A DNA stretch of 12,073 bases from Draconibacterium orientale (lineage in GTDB: Bacteria > Bacteroidota > Bacteroidia > Bacteroidales > UBA12170), in assembly GCA_020718315.1 (NCBI GenBank), contig DYSK01000060.1, forward strand, positions 1 to 12,073. Direction: 5' to 3'. Every line of letters begins with the position of its first letter. Positions within the stretch are counted from its first letter, which is position 1. The position numbers were made by a program, and so were the translations under genes. Under the pieces are notes generated by a model that saw only the letters and a list, made by a program, of their open reading frames with translations, did not search any database and was not told the origin of the DNA. Positions 1 to 6,630 of this stretch are shown piece by piece.

Positions 1-1
1 C

Positions 2-469
2 GTTTATGGTCCCTCTGCTCGCGCTGCCGGCGTGATGCGCGACGTGAGAAAAACACATCCTTATCTTAAATATGCCGAACTGGATTTTGAACCTTATACT
101 ACTACCGAATCCGATGTTTTTGCCCGTAGCCGTGTGCGTTGGTACGATTTGCAAACTACCATAGATTTGATTCGTCAAATTATGGCCAAAATGCCCGAAA
201 AAGGAGAAATTAAAGCCGAAACTCCAAACGTGATGCATTGGCGTATTCCAAAAGGCGAAACATATCAAAAATGTGAAAGTTCACGTGGTGAATATGGGCT
301 CTATATGGTAACTGACGGAAGTGACAAACCGCGCCGTGTAAACCTAAAAGGGCCAAGTTATACCCATGCAAATGCATTGTTAGATAGATTATTGATCAAT
401 GCAAATATTGCTGATACGGCCGGAATTATGGTTTCTTTGGCTACTTGTCCTCCCGAAATTGAAAGATAA
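2..469 (+). CDS. NuoD-like 49-kDa subunit of a complex I-like oxidoreductase (5' partial)
   Basis: The C-terminal 155 residues of a NADH-quinone oxidoreductase subunit D / group 4 hydrogenase-like large subunit are visible. The frame is open from base 2, so the start lies upstream; a GTG at 32 is internal. Family hallmarks are the stretch around bases 8-60 (GPSARAAGVMRDVRKTHPY, the counterpart of the quinone-pocket helix in NuoD) and, at 275-340, a SRGEYGLYMVTDGSDKPRR segment matching the conserved RGE...SDGSDKPYR block. The C-terminus reads ATCPPEIER. The DPCxxC nickel ligands of true NiFe-hydrogenases are absent, so this is a NuoD-type, non-hydrogenase subunit. It is expected on the cytoplasmic face of a membrane complex. 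The next gene, 33 bases downstream, carries the NuoI-type ferredoxin, consistent with one operon. Confident for family; the electron acceptor cannot be told. Confidence 0.88.
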   Translation, partial: VYGPSARAAGVMRDVRKTHPYLKYAELDFEPYTTTESDVFARSRVRWYDLQTTIDLIRQIMAKMPEKGEIKAETPNVMHWRIPKGETYQKCESSRGEYGLYMVTDGSDKPRRVNLKGPSYTHANALLDRLLINANIADTAGIMVSLATCPPEIER

Positions 470-502
470 GGTGGTTTAATTTTGATTTAAAAAATATTTA
501 AA

Positions 503-2311
503 ATGAATATAAAAGATGTTTTAAGCCCGTTTACTGCTTGGAAAAGGATCGCTAGAGAACCCGTTACAATTCGTGATCCTTTCAATGATCGTCCAGGAGC
601 AGACCGTTATCGTGGATTTCATAAAAACGATATCGATCTCTGTATTGGATGTGGTACATGTGAAGCTATTTGTGAAAACGAAGCCATCGATTTGGTACCC
701 TATAAAGATCCGATTAGTGGTGATAGTGGTTTACGTCCTCGTTTAGACTATGGAAGATGCTGCTGGTGTGCTCTTTGTGTTGATGTTTGTACAACCAATT
801 CTTTGACGCTTTCCAATGAATATACTTGGGTAACTACCGAAGCGGAAGATTTTAGATATACGCCCGGAATTGATAAAAAATCGTGGGACAACAACGAAAA
901 AGGATGGAAAAAGCCGGAAGGTAATTATGAATTCTACGGGTTAAAACGTGTTCCTATGGAGCATTTACATCCTGAAGAAAGAAGCGATTCATTTATTGAA
1001 ATGGTGAAAGGATATTCAAAAGAGCAAGCCCAAGCCGAAGCCGATCGTTGTGTAGAATGTGGAATTTGTACAGCTACTTGCCCCGCTCACATGGGAATTC
1101 CCGAATATATCAAAGCTGTTCGAAACGATGATATCGAAGAAGGTTTGCGAATTCTCTACGAAACAAATCCTCTACCCGAAATTTGCGGTCGGATTTGTAC
1201 ACATAAATGCGAAACAGTTTGTTCCATCGGTCATAAAGGTGACCCACTTTCTATACGTTGGTTGAAACGATATATCGCCGACCAAGTGCCAAGCGAAAAA
1301 TACAAAGATATCCTCGATACAAACGAAATAGAAAACAACAACAAGAAAATTGCCATCATTGGTTCTGGTCCTTCCGGATTGTCTGCTGCACATTATTTGG
1401 CCAAAATGGGATATCAAATCACTATTTTCGAACAATTTGCCCAAGCAGGCGGAATGATGCGCTATGGTATTCCTGAATATCGCTTGCCCTACGATCAAAT
1501 TGATAAAGACATCAATTATATTTTGTCGTTGGGTGTTGATATCAAATACAATACACGTATTGGCAAAGATATAACACTTGACCAATTGGGAAAAGAGTTT
1601 GATGCTGTTTTTGCAGGAACAGGTTTGCACTTGGGCCGTTCGACCGGAATTCCAGGTTCCGAAAACGAACATGTGTATTATTCAACCGATTATTTGCGGA
1701 AAATTACTGCAGGCGATGAAATTGAAGTGGCGGAATCAATTGTTGTAATTGGAGGCGGAAACGTAGCAATGGATATTACACGCTCTTTAGCCCGTATGCA
1801 AAAAGCAAAATATGGTAAAGTGAATATCATTGCCACTTCTTTGGAAAAAGAAGAAGTGATGCCGGCCGATCGCGAAGAAGTTGTAGAAGCACGCGAAGAA
1901 GGTGCAATAATCCATCCTGGTTGGGCTCCACAATCTGTAGAAATTAAAGACGGCATTCCGACCGGTTTGCATGTTGTTCAGTGTAATTCGCTGTTCGATA
2001 ATACCGGTCGTTTTAATCCCCAGTGTTCCATGGACGTAAAAGAATTTTGGCCGGGAACTCAGATTATACAATCTATTGGACAGGGAATGGATTTAACTTA
2101 CATCTCCGAGGAATTTAAAGAAAATATTCAATTTAGTCCTCGCGGCAGGGTGGAAACAAATGAATGCTTCCAAACCGGTGTAAAATGGTTCTTTATGGGC
2201 GGCGATATTATTGAAGGTCCCGACGTGATTCATGGAATTGCCAATGGCCATAAAGCAGCTATCGGAATTGACAATTTTATTCAAGGAATCGATTTTAAAG
2301 CTGCAAAATAA
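503..2311 (+). CDS. NuoI-type ferredoxin fused to GltD-type FAD/NAD(P)H oxidoreductase
   Basis: A 602-residue fusion. Residues 1-105 resemble NuoI, with two 4Fe-4S motifs (Cys47/50/53/57 and Cys86/89/92/96; an extra Cys87 sits inside the second). Residues 170-260 are the cluster-binding N-terminal domain of glutamate synthase small subunit/DPYD-like proteins (Cys183/186/189/193, then Cys228/232/236/240). An FAD Rossmann motif, IIGSGPSG, ends at 292, a second dinucleotide motif, VVIGGGNVAMD, lies at 414-424, and the C-terminal FAD motif, MGGDIIEGPDVIHGIANG, is at 565-582. The family moves electrons between NAD(P)H, FAD and Fe-S clusters. Coming directly after a NuoD-like subunit, it most likely replaces the NuoEFG input module and feeds electrons from NAD(P)H, or ferredoxin, into the membrane complex. 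No glutamate synthase large subunit is seen here, so glutamate synthesis is unlikely. The start at 503 precedes the NuoI-like region and has no Shine-Dalgarno. Direction of electron flow and NADH versus NADPH are not determinable. Confidence 0.88.
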   Translation: MNIKDVLSPFTAWKRIAREPVTIRDPFNDRPGADRYRGFHKNDIDLCIGCGTCEAICENEAIDLVPYKDPISGDSGLRPRLDYGRCCWCALCVDVCTTNSLTLSNEYTWVTTEAEDFRYTPGIDKKSWDNNEKGWKKPEGNYEFYGLKRVPMEHLHPEERSDSFIEMVKGYSKEQAQAEADRCVECGICTATCPAHMGIPEYIKAVRNDDIEEGLRILYETNPLPEICGRICTHKCETVCSIGHKGDPLSIRWLKRYIADQVPSEKYKDILDTNEIENNNKKIAIIGSGPSGLSAAHYLAKMGYQITIFEQFAQAGGMMRYGIPEYRLPYDQIDKDINYILSLGVDIKYNTRIGKDITLDQLGKEFDAVFAGTGLHLGRSTGIPGSENEHVYYSTDYLRKITAGDEIEVAESIVVIGGGNVAMDITRSLARMQKAKYGKVNIIATSLEKEEVMPADREEVVEAREEGAIIHPGWAPQSVEIKDGIPTGLHVVQCNSLFDNTGRFNPQCSMDVKEFWPGTQIIQSIGQGMDLTYISEEFKENIQFSPRGRVETNECFQTGVKWFFMGGDIIEGPDVIHGIANGHKAAIGIDNFIQGIDFKAAK

Positions 2312-2337
2312 ATAGATGATGGGTTAGAATTTTGATT

Positions 2338-2400
2338 CCTGGTCATTCTGAGCGCAGACAAAGTAAGGCGAAGCCCTTTAAGGGTAATCTTTTTAAAGAT
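2338..2400. repeat. Decayed intergenic repeat-like sequence with small hairpins
   Basis: The gap 2312-2505 has no gene. It contains GGTCATTCTGAGCGCAGAC at 2341-2359, which resembles the GTCATTCTGAGCG-type dispersed intergenic repeats I associate with Bacteroidota genomes. Two short inverted repeats follow: CCCTT/AAGGG at 2374-2384 and ATCTTT/AAAGAT at 2387-2400. There is no T-run after either, so neither is a convincing terminator. Copy number cannot be judged from one window. Confidence 0.35.
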
Positions 2401-2468
2401 ATTCATCTTGCTCAATAAGTCGCTCTAAATGGGGATCAAGTTAATATGGATTTATAAACAGAAATGAG

Positions 2469-2498
2469 TTGCACAGCACGTTTAATTTTATAATTTTA
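2469..2498 (+). promoter_or_regulatory. Candidate Bacteroidota-type promoter for the DHOD-like gene
   Basis: TTG at 2469-2471 and TAATTTTA at 2491-2498 are separated by 19 bases, close to the phylum pattern of TTTG at -33 and TAnnTTTG at -7. The ATG at 2506 is only 7 bases beyond the -7 element, which would make the transcript leaderless or nearly so. An overlapping second TAATTTTA lies at 2483-2490. The region is AT-rich, so chance matches are likely. Confidence 0.38.
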
Positions 2499-2505
2499 GC
2501 AAATT

Positions 2506-3501
2506 ATGGTAAATATATCTACAAAATATTTAGGTTTAGAGCTTAAAAGTCCGATAATCGTTGGAAGTTCGCCTCTGACTGATTCCTTAGAAAAAGTAAA
2601 AAAACTGGCAGAGGCCGGAGCCGGAGCGGTGGTTTTGAAATCGCTGTTCGAAGAACAAATTCTTATTGACGTTGATTCGCAGCGTGTTAATAATATGTAC
2701 GATTCGTTCGGTGATGCCGAAAATTATCTGACTTATTATACCAAACAAAAAAATATAGGCGATTATTTGCAACTGATTAAAGACTGCAAACAAGAAACCA
2801 ATATTCCAATCATAGCCAGCATCAATTGTACAAGCCATGGCGAATGGGTCGATTTTGCACTCAAAATGCAAAATGCCGGTGCCGATGCAATCGAATTAAA
2901 CGTATTTGTTTTACCTGCTGATGCTGAGTTTACCGGTTTTGATTATGAAAAATCATACTTCGATATTATTAGCCATGTAACCGATGTTTTGGCTATACCC
3001 GTGAGCATCAAAATGAGCCATTATTTTTCCGGAATGGCTAATTTCTTCACTCGACTGAGTCACACTGGGATTAAGGGAATGGTTCTTTTTAATCGTTTTT
3101 ATTCACCTGATGTGGATATCAAAACAGAAAAAGTAGTCAGTCAATCTTTTCATAGCTTAGCAGTGGATAATAGCATGGTTTTACGTTGGATGGGAATACT
3201 TTCGCCATTGGTTGCCTGCGATTTAGCATCCTCAACAGGTGTCGTAAACGGAGAATCTGTCATCAAAAATATGTTGGTAGGGGCTCAAGCCGTTCAAGTG
3301 GTTTCGAGTATCATAAAAAATGGGCCACAAGTCATTTTGGAAATGAATGAAAGTTTATCTTTGTGGATGGATTCTAAAAATTACAAAAAAACATCAGAGT
3401 TTGTCGGGAAACTAAATCAGAAAAATGTGCGTAAACCAATCCTTTTTGAACGTGCTCAGTTTATGAAATATTTTTCGGATTCCGATTTTGTTAAATTATA
3501 A
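2506..3501 (+). CDS. Dihydroorotate dehydrogenase-like flavoprotein lacking the catalytic Cys
   Basis: A 331-residue TIM-barrel protein related to class 1 dihydroorotate dehydrogenases. Supporting features are the N-terminal LGLELKSPIIVGSSPLT (residues 9-25), Lys45 in VVLKS, the ELN motif at 130-132, Lys169 in VSIKM and a C-terminal GVVNGESVIKNMLVGAQAVQV segment (245-265) matching the phosphate-binding end of FMN barrels. In true class 1A enzymes the ELN is followed by LSCPN, carrying the base Cys; here the same positions read VFVLP, so catalytic Cys and following Asn are missing. It is therefore probably not pyrD. FMN binding is plausible; the substrate is unknown. It lies 194 bases after the NuoI-GltD fusion and 16 bases before a CBS-domain gene with which it is likely co-transcribed. 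The ATG is chosen because homology to barrel strand 1 starts at once. Confidence 0.82.
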   Translation: MVNISTKYLGLELKSPIIVGSSPLTDSLEKVKKLAEAGAGAVVLKSLFEEQILIDVDSQRVNNMYDSFGDAENYLTYYTKQKNIGDYLQLIKDCKQETNIPIIASINCTSHGEWVDFALKMQNAGADAIELNVFVLPADAEFTGFDYEKSYFDIISHVTDVLAIPVSIKMSHYFSGMANFFTRLSHTGIKGMVLFNRFYSPDVDIKTEKVVSQSFHSLAVDNSMVLRWMGILSPLVACDLASSTGVVNGESVIKNMLVGAQAVQVVSSIIKNGPQVILEMNESLSLWMDSKNYKKTSEFVGKLNQKNVRKPILFERAQFMKYFSDSDFVKL

Positions 3502-3506
3502 AAATT

Positions 3507-3513
3507 AAGGAGG
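3507..3513 (+). promoter_or_regulatory. Strong Shine-Dalgarno AAGGAGG before the CBS gene
   Basis: AAGGAGG ends 4 bases before the ATG at 3518. Other starts in this window lack a purine-rich site of this strength, as is usual in Bacteroidota. It fixes the start and may allow efficient translation of the second cistron. Confidence 0.6.
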
Positions 3514-3517
3514 AAAG

Positions 3518-3979
3518 ATGTTAGTATCTAAAATAGTAGAAAATAAAGGAAAAAGTGTTGTTACGGTTACGGAATACACTTCTGTTTATCACGCCGTAAA
3601 ACGTTTGGACGAAACCAAAACCGGCGCAGCTCTTGTGGTAAATGAGAACAATCAATTGGTTGGAATTATTTCTGAACGCGACGTTTTGTACAAATGCTAC
3701 AAAATGGGCAAAGCACTCGATGGAACAAATATGGTAAAAGATTTGATGACTCCGGCCGATGAACTGATTGTGGGAAAAATGGACGACGACGACGCCTATC
3801 TGATGAAAGCCATGCTCGATAAGCATATCCGGCATATTCCAATCCTAGATGGCGACGAAATTGTAAGCATAATCGCTGTTGAAGATGTGATTCGCGCTGT
3901 TTTGGAATCGTCCGAATCGGAAGCAAAACTATTACGCGAGTATATCAAGAATCCTTTTGGCGTTCATGCTTATAAGTAA
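3518..3979 (+). CDS. Two-CBS-domain regulatory protein
   Basis: A 153-residue stand-alone CBS pair (Bateman module). CBS1 covers about residues 8-62 and ends with the classic VGIISERDVLYK; CBS2 covers about 75-130, beginning VKDLMTP and ending IVSIIAVEDVIRAVL. Such pairs usually sense adenine nucleotides (AMP, ATP, NAD or related) and regulate a partner protein. No catalytic, DNA-binding or membrane domain is attached; a short tail (131-153) ends in HAYK. The gene starts 16 bases after the DHOD-like gene and has its own Shine-Dalgarno. A terminator follows at 4009. The natural hypothesis is that it modulates the DHOD-like partner or the upstream redox complex according to energy state, but that is inference. 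Family call is confident. Confidence 0.88.
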   Translation: MLVSKIVENKGKSVVTVTEYTSVYHAVKRLDETKTGAALVVNENNQLVGIISERDVLYKCYKMGKALDGTNMVKDLMTPADELIVGKMDDDDAYLMKAMLDKHIRHIPILDGDEIVSIIAVEDVIRAVLESSESEAKLLREYIKNPFGVHAYK

Positions 3980-4008
3980 AGAATAGCTGTATTGAGCAAA
4001 ACATTTTC

Positions 4009-4050
4009 ATCCATTGCTTCGAACCTGAGTCCGAAGCAATGGATTTTTTT
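4009..4050 (+). terminator. Rho-independent terminator after the CBS gene
   Basis: A perfect 13-bp stem, ATCCATTGCTTCG (4009-4021) with CGAAGCAATGGAT (4032-4044), closes a 10-base loop and runs into seven T (4044-4050). It sits 30 bases after the CBS stop codon and closes that unit. Confidence 0.88.
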
Positions 4051-4059
4051 ATAGAAATA

Positions 4060-4450
4060 CTTTCACGGTAACTTTATTTCTAATCTGGTTACATCCTTTT
4101 AATGCAAATAATATAAAAGCAATTTACTAGTCCACTGCGGCGCACAAACTGTCAAATCTATTTGTAGTTCAGTCCTTTAAATCTTTGACATCATCTCAGG
4201 ACATCGAATCTTTCAGCTTTTCGATTTATTGAAACAAACCCGATCCTACATCTCGAGTGTATATGGGAAGTCGGTGGAATTAAAGATTTTCAATCTGCCG
4301 GAATAAAAAGTCTAAAGCAAATAATTAAATATTGGCACCGTATAAATAAATCTGAAATAAAACTTCCAATGGGTTTTCGGTTCTGTATTTTTCTTAAATT
4401 TTCCACTGTCAAAAAATAAATCGGTTTATCTTGTATTTTTTTCATTTATA
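4060..4450. other. Intergenic stretch with no supportable gene
   Basis: About 390 bases with many stops. The longest plus-strand readable piece without an ATG is roughly 4187-4306 (ending LKIFNLPE, stop), with an overlapping open frame 4189-4420 in another phase. Neither has a start codon, ribosome site or a motif I recognise. They may be remnants of a decayed gene or chance. Nothing else is visible. Confidence 0.35.
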
Positions 4451-4452
4451 GG

Positions 4453-4481
4453 TTGCTTAGTTGAAAATATTTTTAATTTTG
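4453..4481 (+). promoter_or_regulatory. Candidate promoter in front of the tRNA array
   Basis: TTG at 4453-4455 and TAATTTTG at 4474-4481 are 18 bases apart, a good fit to the Bacteroidota TTTG / TAnnTTTG arrangement. The predicted start would be around 4487, just before the first, decayed tRNA copy (4495). The intact copy has only a weaker TATATTTT (4595-4602) of its own, so this promoter may drive both. Confidence 0.45.
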
Positions 4482-4494
4482 CAATCTTAAAAAT

Positions 4495-4566
4495 GGCGGG
4501 GTAGCTCTTTGGTTAGAGCGTCGGATTCATATCCGTCAGCTGACGGACACGAGTTCAATCTTGTGA
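4495..4566 (+). pseudogene. Decayed tRNA-Met copy with palindromic insert
   Basis: Bases 4495-4530 match the intact tRNA at 4611 almost exactly: acceptor 5' strand GGCGGGG, D-arm with CTTT for CAGT, and anticodon CAT. After the anticodon the sequence switches to ATCCGTCAGCTGACGGAC instead of AACCCGGAGGTC. A T-arm-like CACGAG...CTTGTG follows, but the 3' acceptor strand that should pair with GGCGGGG is missing (AAATAATA). It therefore cannot form a tRNA. The insert contains the perfect 16-base palindrome TCCGTCAGCTGACGGA at 4532-4547. Confidence 0.7.
4532..4547. repeat. Perfect 16-base palindrome in the first tRNA remnant
   Basis: TCCGTCAGCTGACGGA equals its own reverse complement. A close relative, TCCGTCAACCGACGGA (6-bp arms), lies at 4761-4776 in the third tRNA-like remnant. 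Upstream, CGGAT/ATCCG can form a competing hairpin. The arrangement suggests a REP-like or recombination element. Confidence 0.6.
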
Positions 4567-4610
4567 AATAATAAGTAAAGAAAAGTTCTTAAAGTATATT
4601 TTAAAAAAAT

Positions 4611-4684
4611 GGCGGGGTAGCTCAGTTGGTTAGAGCGTCGGATTCATAACCCGGAGGTCTCGAGTTCAATTCTCGATCCCGCTA
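4611..4684 (+). tRNA. tRNA with CAT anticodon, probably tRNA-Met
   Basis: A 74-base cloverleaf: acceptor GGCGGGG pairing with TCCCGCT (G-U at both ends), TA at positions 8-9, D-stem GCTC/GAGC, anticodon loop TTCATAA with CAT, variable AGGTC, T-stem TCGAG/CTCGA and discriminator A. The CCA end is not encoded (CAA follows). The anticodon stem has a T-G pair at the top and an A-C mismatch next to the loop. A CAT anticodon can also be Ile2 after lysidine modification; Met elongator is favoured by resemblance. A terminator-like hairpin follows at 4689. Confidence 0.85.
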
Positions 4685-4688
4685 CAAC

Positions 4689-4720
4689 AATAGCTCAAAG
4701 TAAAAACTTTGGGCTATTTT
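4689..4720 (+). terminator. Terminator-like hairpin after the tRNA
   Basis: AATAGCTCAAAG (4689-4700) pairs with CTTTGGGCTATT (4707-4718) with one T-G wobble, giving a 12-bp stem and a 6-base loop, followed by a short T-run (4717-4720). It lies 5 bases after the mature tRNA end, where a tRNA terminator is expected. The T-run is short. Confidence 0.65.
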
Positions 4721-4743
4721 GGTTTCAGCTTATAGTGAAAAAA

Positions 4744-4790
4744 GGCGGGTCGGATTCTTATCCGTCAACCGACGGACTCGAGCCTGCTCA
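4744..4790 (+). pseudogene. Second tRNA-like remnant with D-arm deletion
   Basis: GGCGGG (4744-4749) is joined directly to TCGGATTCTTATCCGTC, as if about 20 bases of D-arm had been removed from a copy like 4495-4566; the anticodon position reads CTT. TCCGTC/GACGGA hairpin arms (4761-4776) and an ACTCGAG T-arm trace follow, then homology ends. Non-functional. A separate GCTCAT/ATGAGC inverted repeat spans 4786-4807. Confidence 0.55.
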
Positions 4791-4904
4791 TCGAAAACCA
4801 AATGAGCGAAATTGGTATTTCTTTTACTTGTAAAAAAGGAGTGACGCTTTCATTTAACTTGGTTTTTCAAAATCGAAATTGCTGCCATTCAGGCCTTCAC
4901 AAAA

Positions 4905-4931
4905 ACAAACTATTTCTTAATTTAAGTTTGT
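4905..4931. repeat. Inverted repeat upstream of glutamate dehydrogenase
   Basis: ACAAACT (4905-4911) and AGTTTGT (4925-4931) form a perfect 7-base inverted repeat with a 13-base AT-rich spacer, about 105 bases before the candidate gdhA -7 element. It could be an operator or a chance hairpin; no known site is recognised. The rest of 4808-5035 shows nothing more than AT-rich sequence. Confidence 0.25.
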
Positions 4932-5035
4932 GTGTATCGAATATAAATTGCAATTGTAAATAATTGATAACATGAAAAATAGTATTTTTGCAAACGTTTT
5001 AGAAAATAGTAATTAAGCGCATTTAATAATTTGAA

Positions 5036-5043
5036 TATCTTTG
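5036..5043 (+). promoter_or_regulatory. Candidate -7 element for gdhA
   Basis: TATCTTTG fits TAnnTTTG exactly and lies 44 bases before the ATG. No clear TTTG is seen 19-21 bases upstream. A second match, TATTTTTG (4983-4990), is an alternative start site, with TTG at 4964-4966 at a short 16-base spacing. Confidence 0.38.
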
Positions 5044-5087
5044 CAGTGTGAATTAGTTAACAAAAAATATTTATAAAAAATTAAGCA

Positions 5088-6425
5088 ATGAACTTAGAAA
5101 AATTCATGAACAATTTGGAGGCCAAACACCCGGGTGAGTTGGAATACCTTCAGGCAGTTAGAGAAGTTTTAGAGTCTCTTGAAGACGTTTTGGCTGAAAA
5201 TCCGCAATTTGCAACAGCCGGAATTATTGAACGCTTGGTTGAACCGGATCGTATCCTTACTTTTAAAGTCGCGTGGGTTGACGACAATGGCAGAGTTCAA
5301 GTTAATCTTGGATACAGAGTACAATTTAACAATGCCATAGGCCCTTACAAAGGAGGATTACGTTTCCATCCAAGTGTTAATTTGAGTATCTTGAAATTTT
5401 TAGGATTCGAACAAATCTTTAAAAATTCGTTGACAACATTGCCAATGGGCGGTGGTAAAGGAGGTTCAGATTTTGATCCAAAAGGCAAGTCTGATGCAGA
5501 AGTAATGCGTTTTGCCCAGGCATTTATGCTTGAGTTGTGGCGTTTAATTGGACCTGAAACGGATGTTCCTGCCGGAGATATTGGCGTTGGAGGCCGTGAA
5601 ATTGGTTTCCTTTATGGAATGTACAAAAAATTGGCACGTGAAAACACAGGTGTTTTAACCGGGAAAGGTGGAAATTGGGGTGGCTCTTTGATTCGTCCCG
5701 AAGCAACCGGTTTTGGCGGCATCTATTTCATGAATGAAATGATGAAAGCGCATAAGGATACTTTAAAAGGAAAAACGATTAGTATTTCCGGTTTTGGTAA
5801 TGTAGCTTGGGGTGCAGCTTTAAAAGCTGTTGAGCTGGGAGCAAAAGTAGTTACTATTTCAGGCCCTGATGGATATATTTACGATGAAGCAGGTATTAGC
5901 GGCGATAAAATAGATTATATGTTGGAGCTTCGCGCTTCGAACAACGACATTGTAGCTCCCTATACAAAAGAGTTTCCAGGTTCTAAATTTTTCCCGGGCG
6001 AACGTCCTTGGGGTGTAAAAGTGGACATTGCTTTGCCCTGTGCCACACAAAACGAATTGAATGGCGACGATGCCGCAAAATTACTGGCAAATGGCGTAAA
6101 ATACATAGGCGAAATTTCGAATATGGGTTGTACTCCAGAAGCTATTCATGCTTTTCATAAAGCAAAAGTTCCTTACGGACCCGGAAAAGCCGTGAATGCC
6201 GGTGGTGTTGCTGTTTCCGGTTTGGAGATGTCGCAAAATTCGATGAAATTCAATTGGAGTGCCGAAGAAGTGGATCAGAAATTGCATACAATTATGACCA
6301 ATATTCACGCTGCTTGCATCAAACATGGCACAGAGGCCAACGGATTTATCAATTACGCCAAAGGCGCGAATGTAGCCGGTTTCTTGAAAGTAGCCAACTC
6401 AATGATGGATCAAGGAATTATTTAA
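5088..6425 (+). CDS. gdhA: NADP-type glutamate dehydrogenase
   Basis: A 445-residue hexameric-class glutamate dehydrogenase of the usual length, catalysing reductive amination of 2-oxoglutarate with ammonium in the cytoplasm. Substrate-binding and catalytic residues are intact: Lys88 in YKGGLRFHP, Lys112 in FKNSLT, catalytic Lys124 in PMGGGKGG and Asp163 in PAGDIGVGGRE. The dinucleotide fold starts at GKTISISGFGNVAWG (228-242), and SGPDG at 258-262 ends its second strand, as in NADP-dependent bacterial enzymes. NADP use is inferred from overall resemblance, not from a decisive residue. The C-terminus (GLEMSQNS...FLKVANSMMDQGII) matches the family. It appears monocistronic: long upstream gap, candidate -7 element at 5036 and strong terminator at 6450. 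The ATG at 5088 gives the canonical N-terminus and has no Shine-Dalgarno. Confidence 0.96.
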   Translation: MNLEKFMNNLEAKHPGELEYLQAVREVLESLEDVLAENPQFATAGIIERLVEPDRILTFKVAWVDDNGRVQVNLGYRVQFNNAIGPYKGGLRFHPSVNLSILKFLGFEQIFKNSLTTLPMGGGKGGSDFDPKGKSDAEVMRFAQAFMLELWRLIGPETDVPAGDIGVGGREIGFLYGMYKKLARENTGVLTGKGGNWGGSLIRPEATGFGGIYFMNEMMKAHKDTLKGKTISISGFGNVAWGAALKAVELGAKVVTISGPDGYIYDEAGISGDKIDYMLELRASNNDIVAPYTKEFPGSKFFPGERPWGVKVDIALPCATQNELNGDDAAKLLANGVKYIGEISNMGCTPEAIHAFHKAKVPYGPGKAVNAGGVAVSGLEMSQNSMKFNWSAEEVDQKLHTIMTNIHAACIKHGTEANGFINYAKGANVAGFLKVANSMMDQGII

Positions 6426-6449
6426 TTCTGATTTTTAATTTCATTTGTA

Positions 6450-6482
6450 AAAACCGCGTTTCGTTTGAAGCGCGGTTTTTTT
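6450..6482 (+). terminator. Rho-independent terminator after gdhA
   Basis: AAAACCGCGTTT (6450-6461) pairs with AAGCGCGGTTTT (6468-6479) through one T-G wobble, leaving a 6-base loop. The T-run covers 6476-6482. It lies 25 bases after the gdhA stop. Confidence 0.9.
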
Positions 6483-6494
6483 GTTGCCTTTTTA

Positions 6495-6525
6495 TTGATT
6501 TTTGTAAAAAAATAATGTATATTCG
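6495..6525 (+). promoter_or_regulatory. Weak candidate promoter for the C10 peptidase
   Basis: TTG at 6495-6497 and TATATTCG at 6518-6525, 20 bases apart, approximate the Bacteroidota promoter. The leader would be about 100 bases before the ATG at 6631. The region is AT-rich, so the match is weak. Confidence 0.28.
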
Positions 6526-6630
6526 AACTATGTAATGCAATTTAGGAAATTGATTAAATGTATTTTTTATTTAAGAAGTAGAAGATTAAATTTTCAATTT
6601 TGATTGTTCTTTTTAAAAGATAGAAAGAGT

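Noticed and set aside
2..469. NiFe-hydrogenase large subunit
   Set aside because: The C-terminal DPCxxC nickel ligands are absent; the NuoD-type SDGSDKP block fits better.
1172..1672. Antisense open frame within the NuoI-GltD gene
   Set aside because: It is opposite a strongly conserved coding region, is Cys/Phe-rich and has no family features.
503..2311. Glutamate synthase small subunit (gltD) proper
   Set aside because: The N-terminal NuoI-type ferredoxin and NuoD-like neighbour, with no gltB in view, point to a complex I-like role.
2506..3501. Authentic pyrD
   Set aside because: The catalytic Cys and the following Asn of the class 1 signature are replaced.
4495..4566. First CAT-bearing sequence as a functional tRNA
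   Set aside because: The 3' acceptor strand is missing and the sequence after the anticodon is replaced by a palindrome, so a cloverleaf cannot form.
6604..6630. TTG start for the C10 peptidase
   Set aside because: It adds nine residues before a standard lipoprotein signal peptide that begins at the ATG at 6631.
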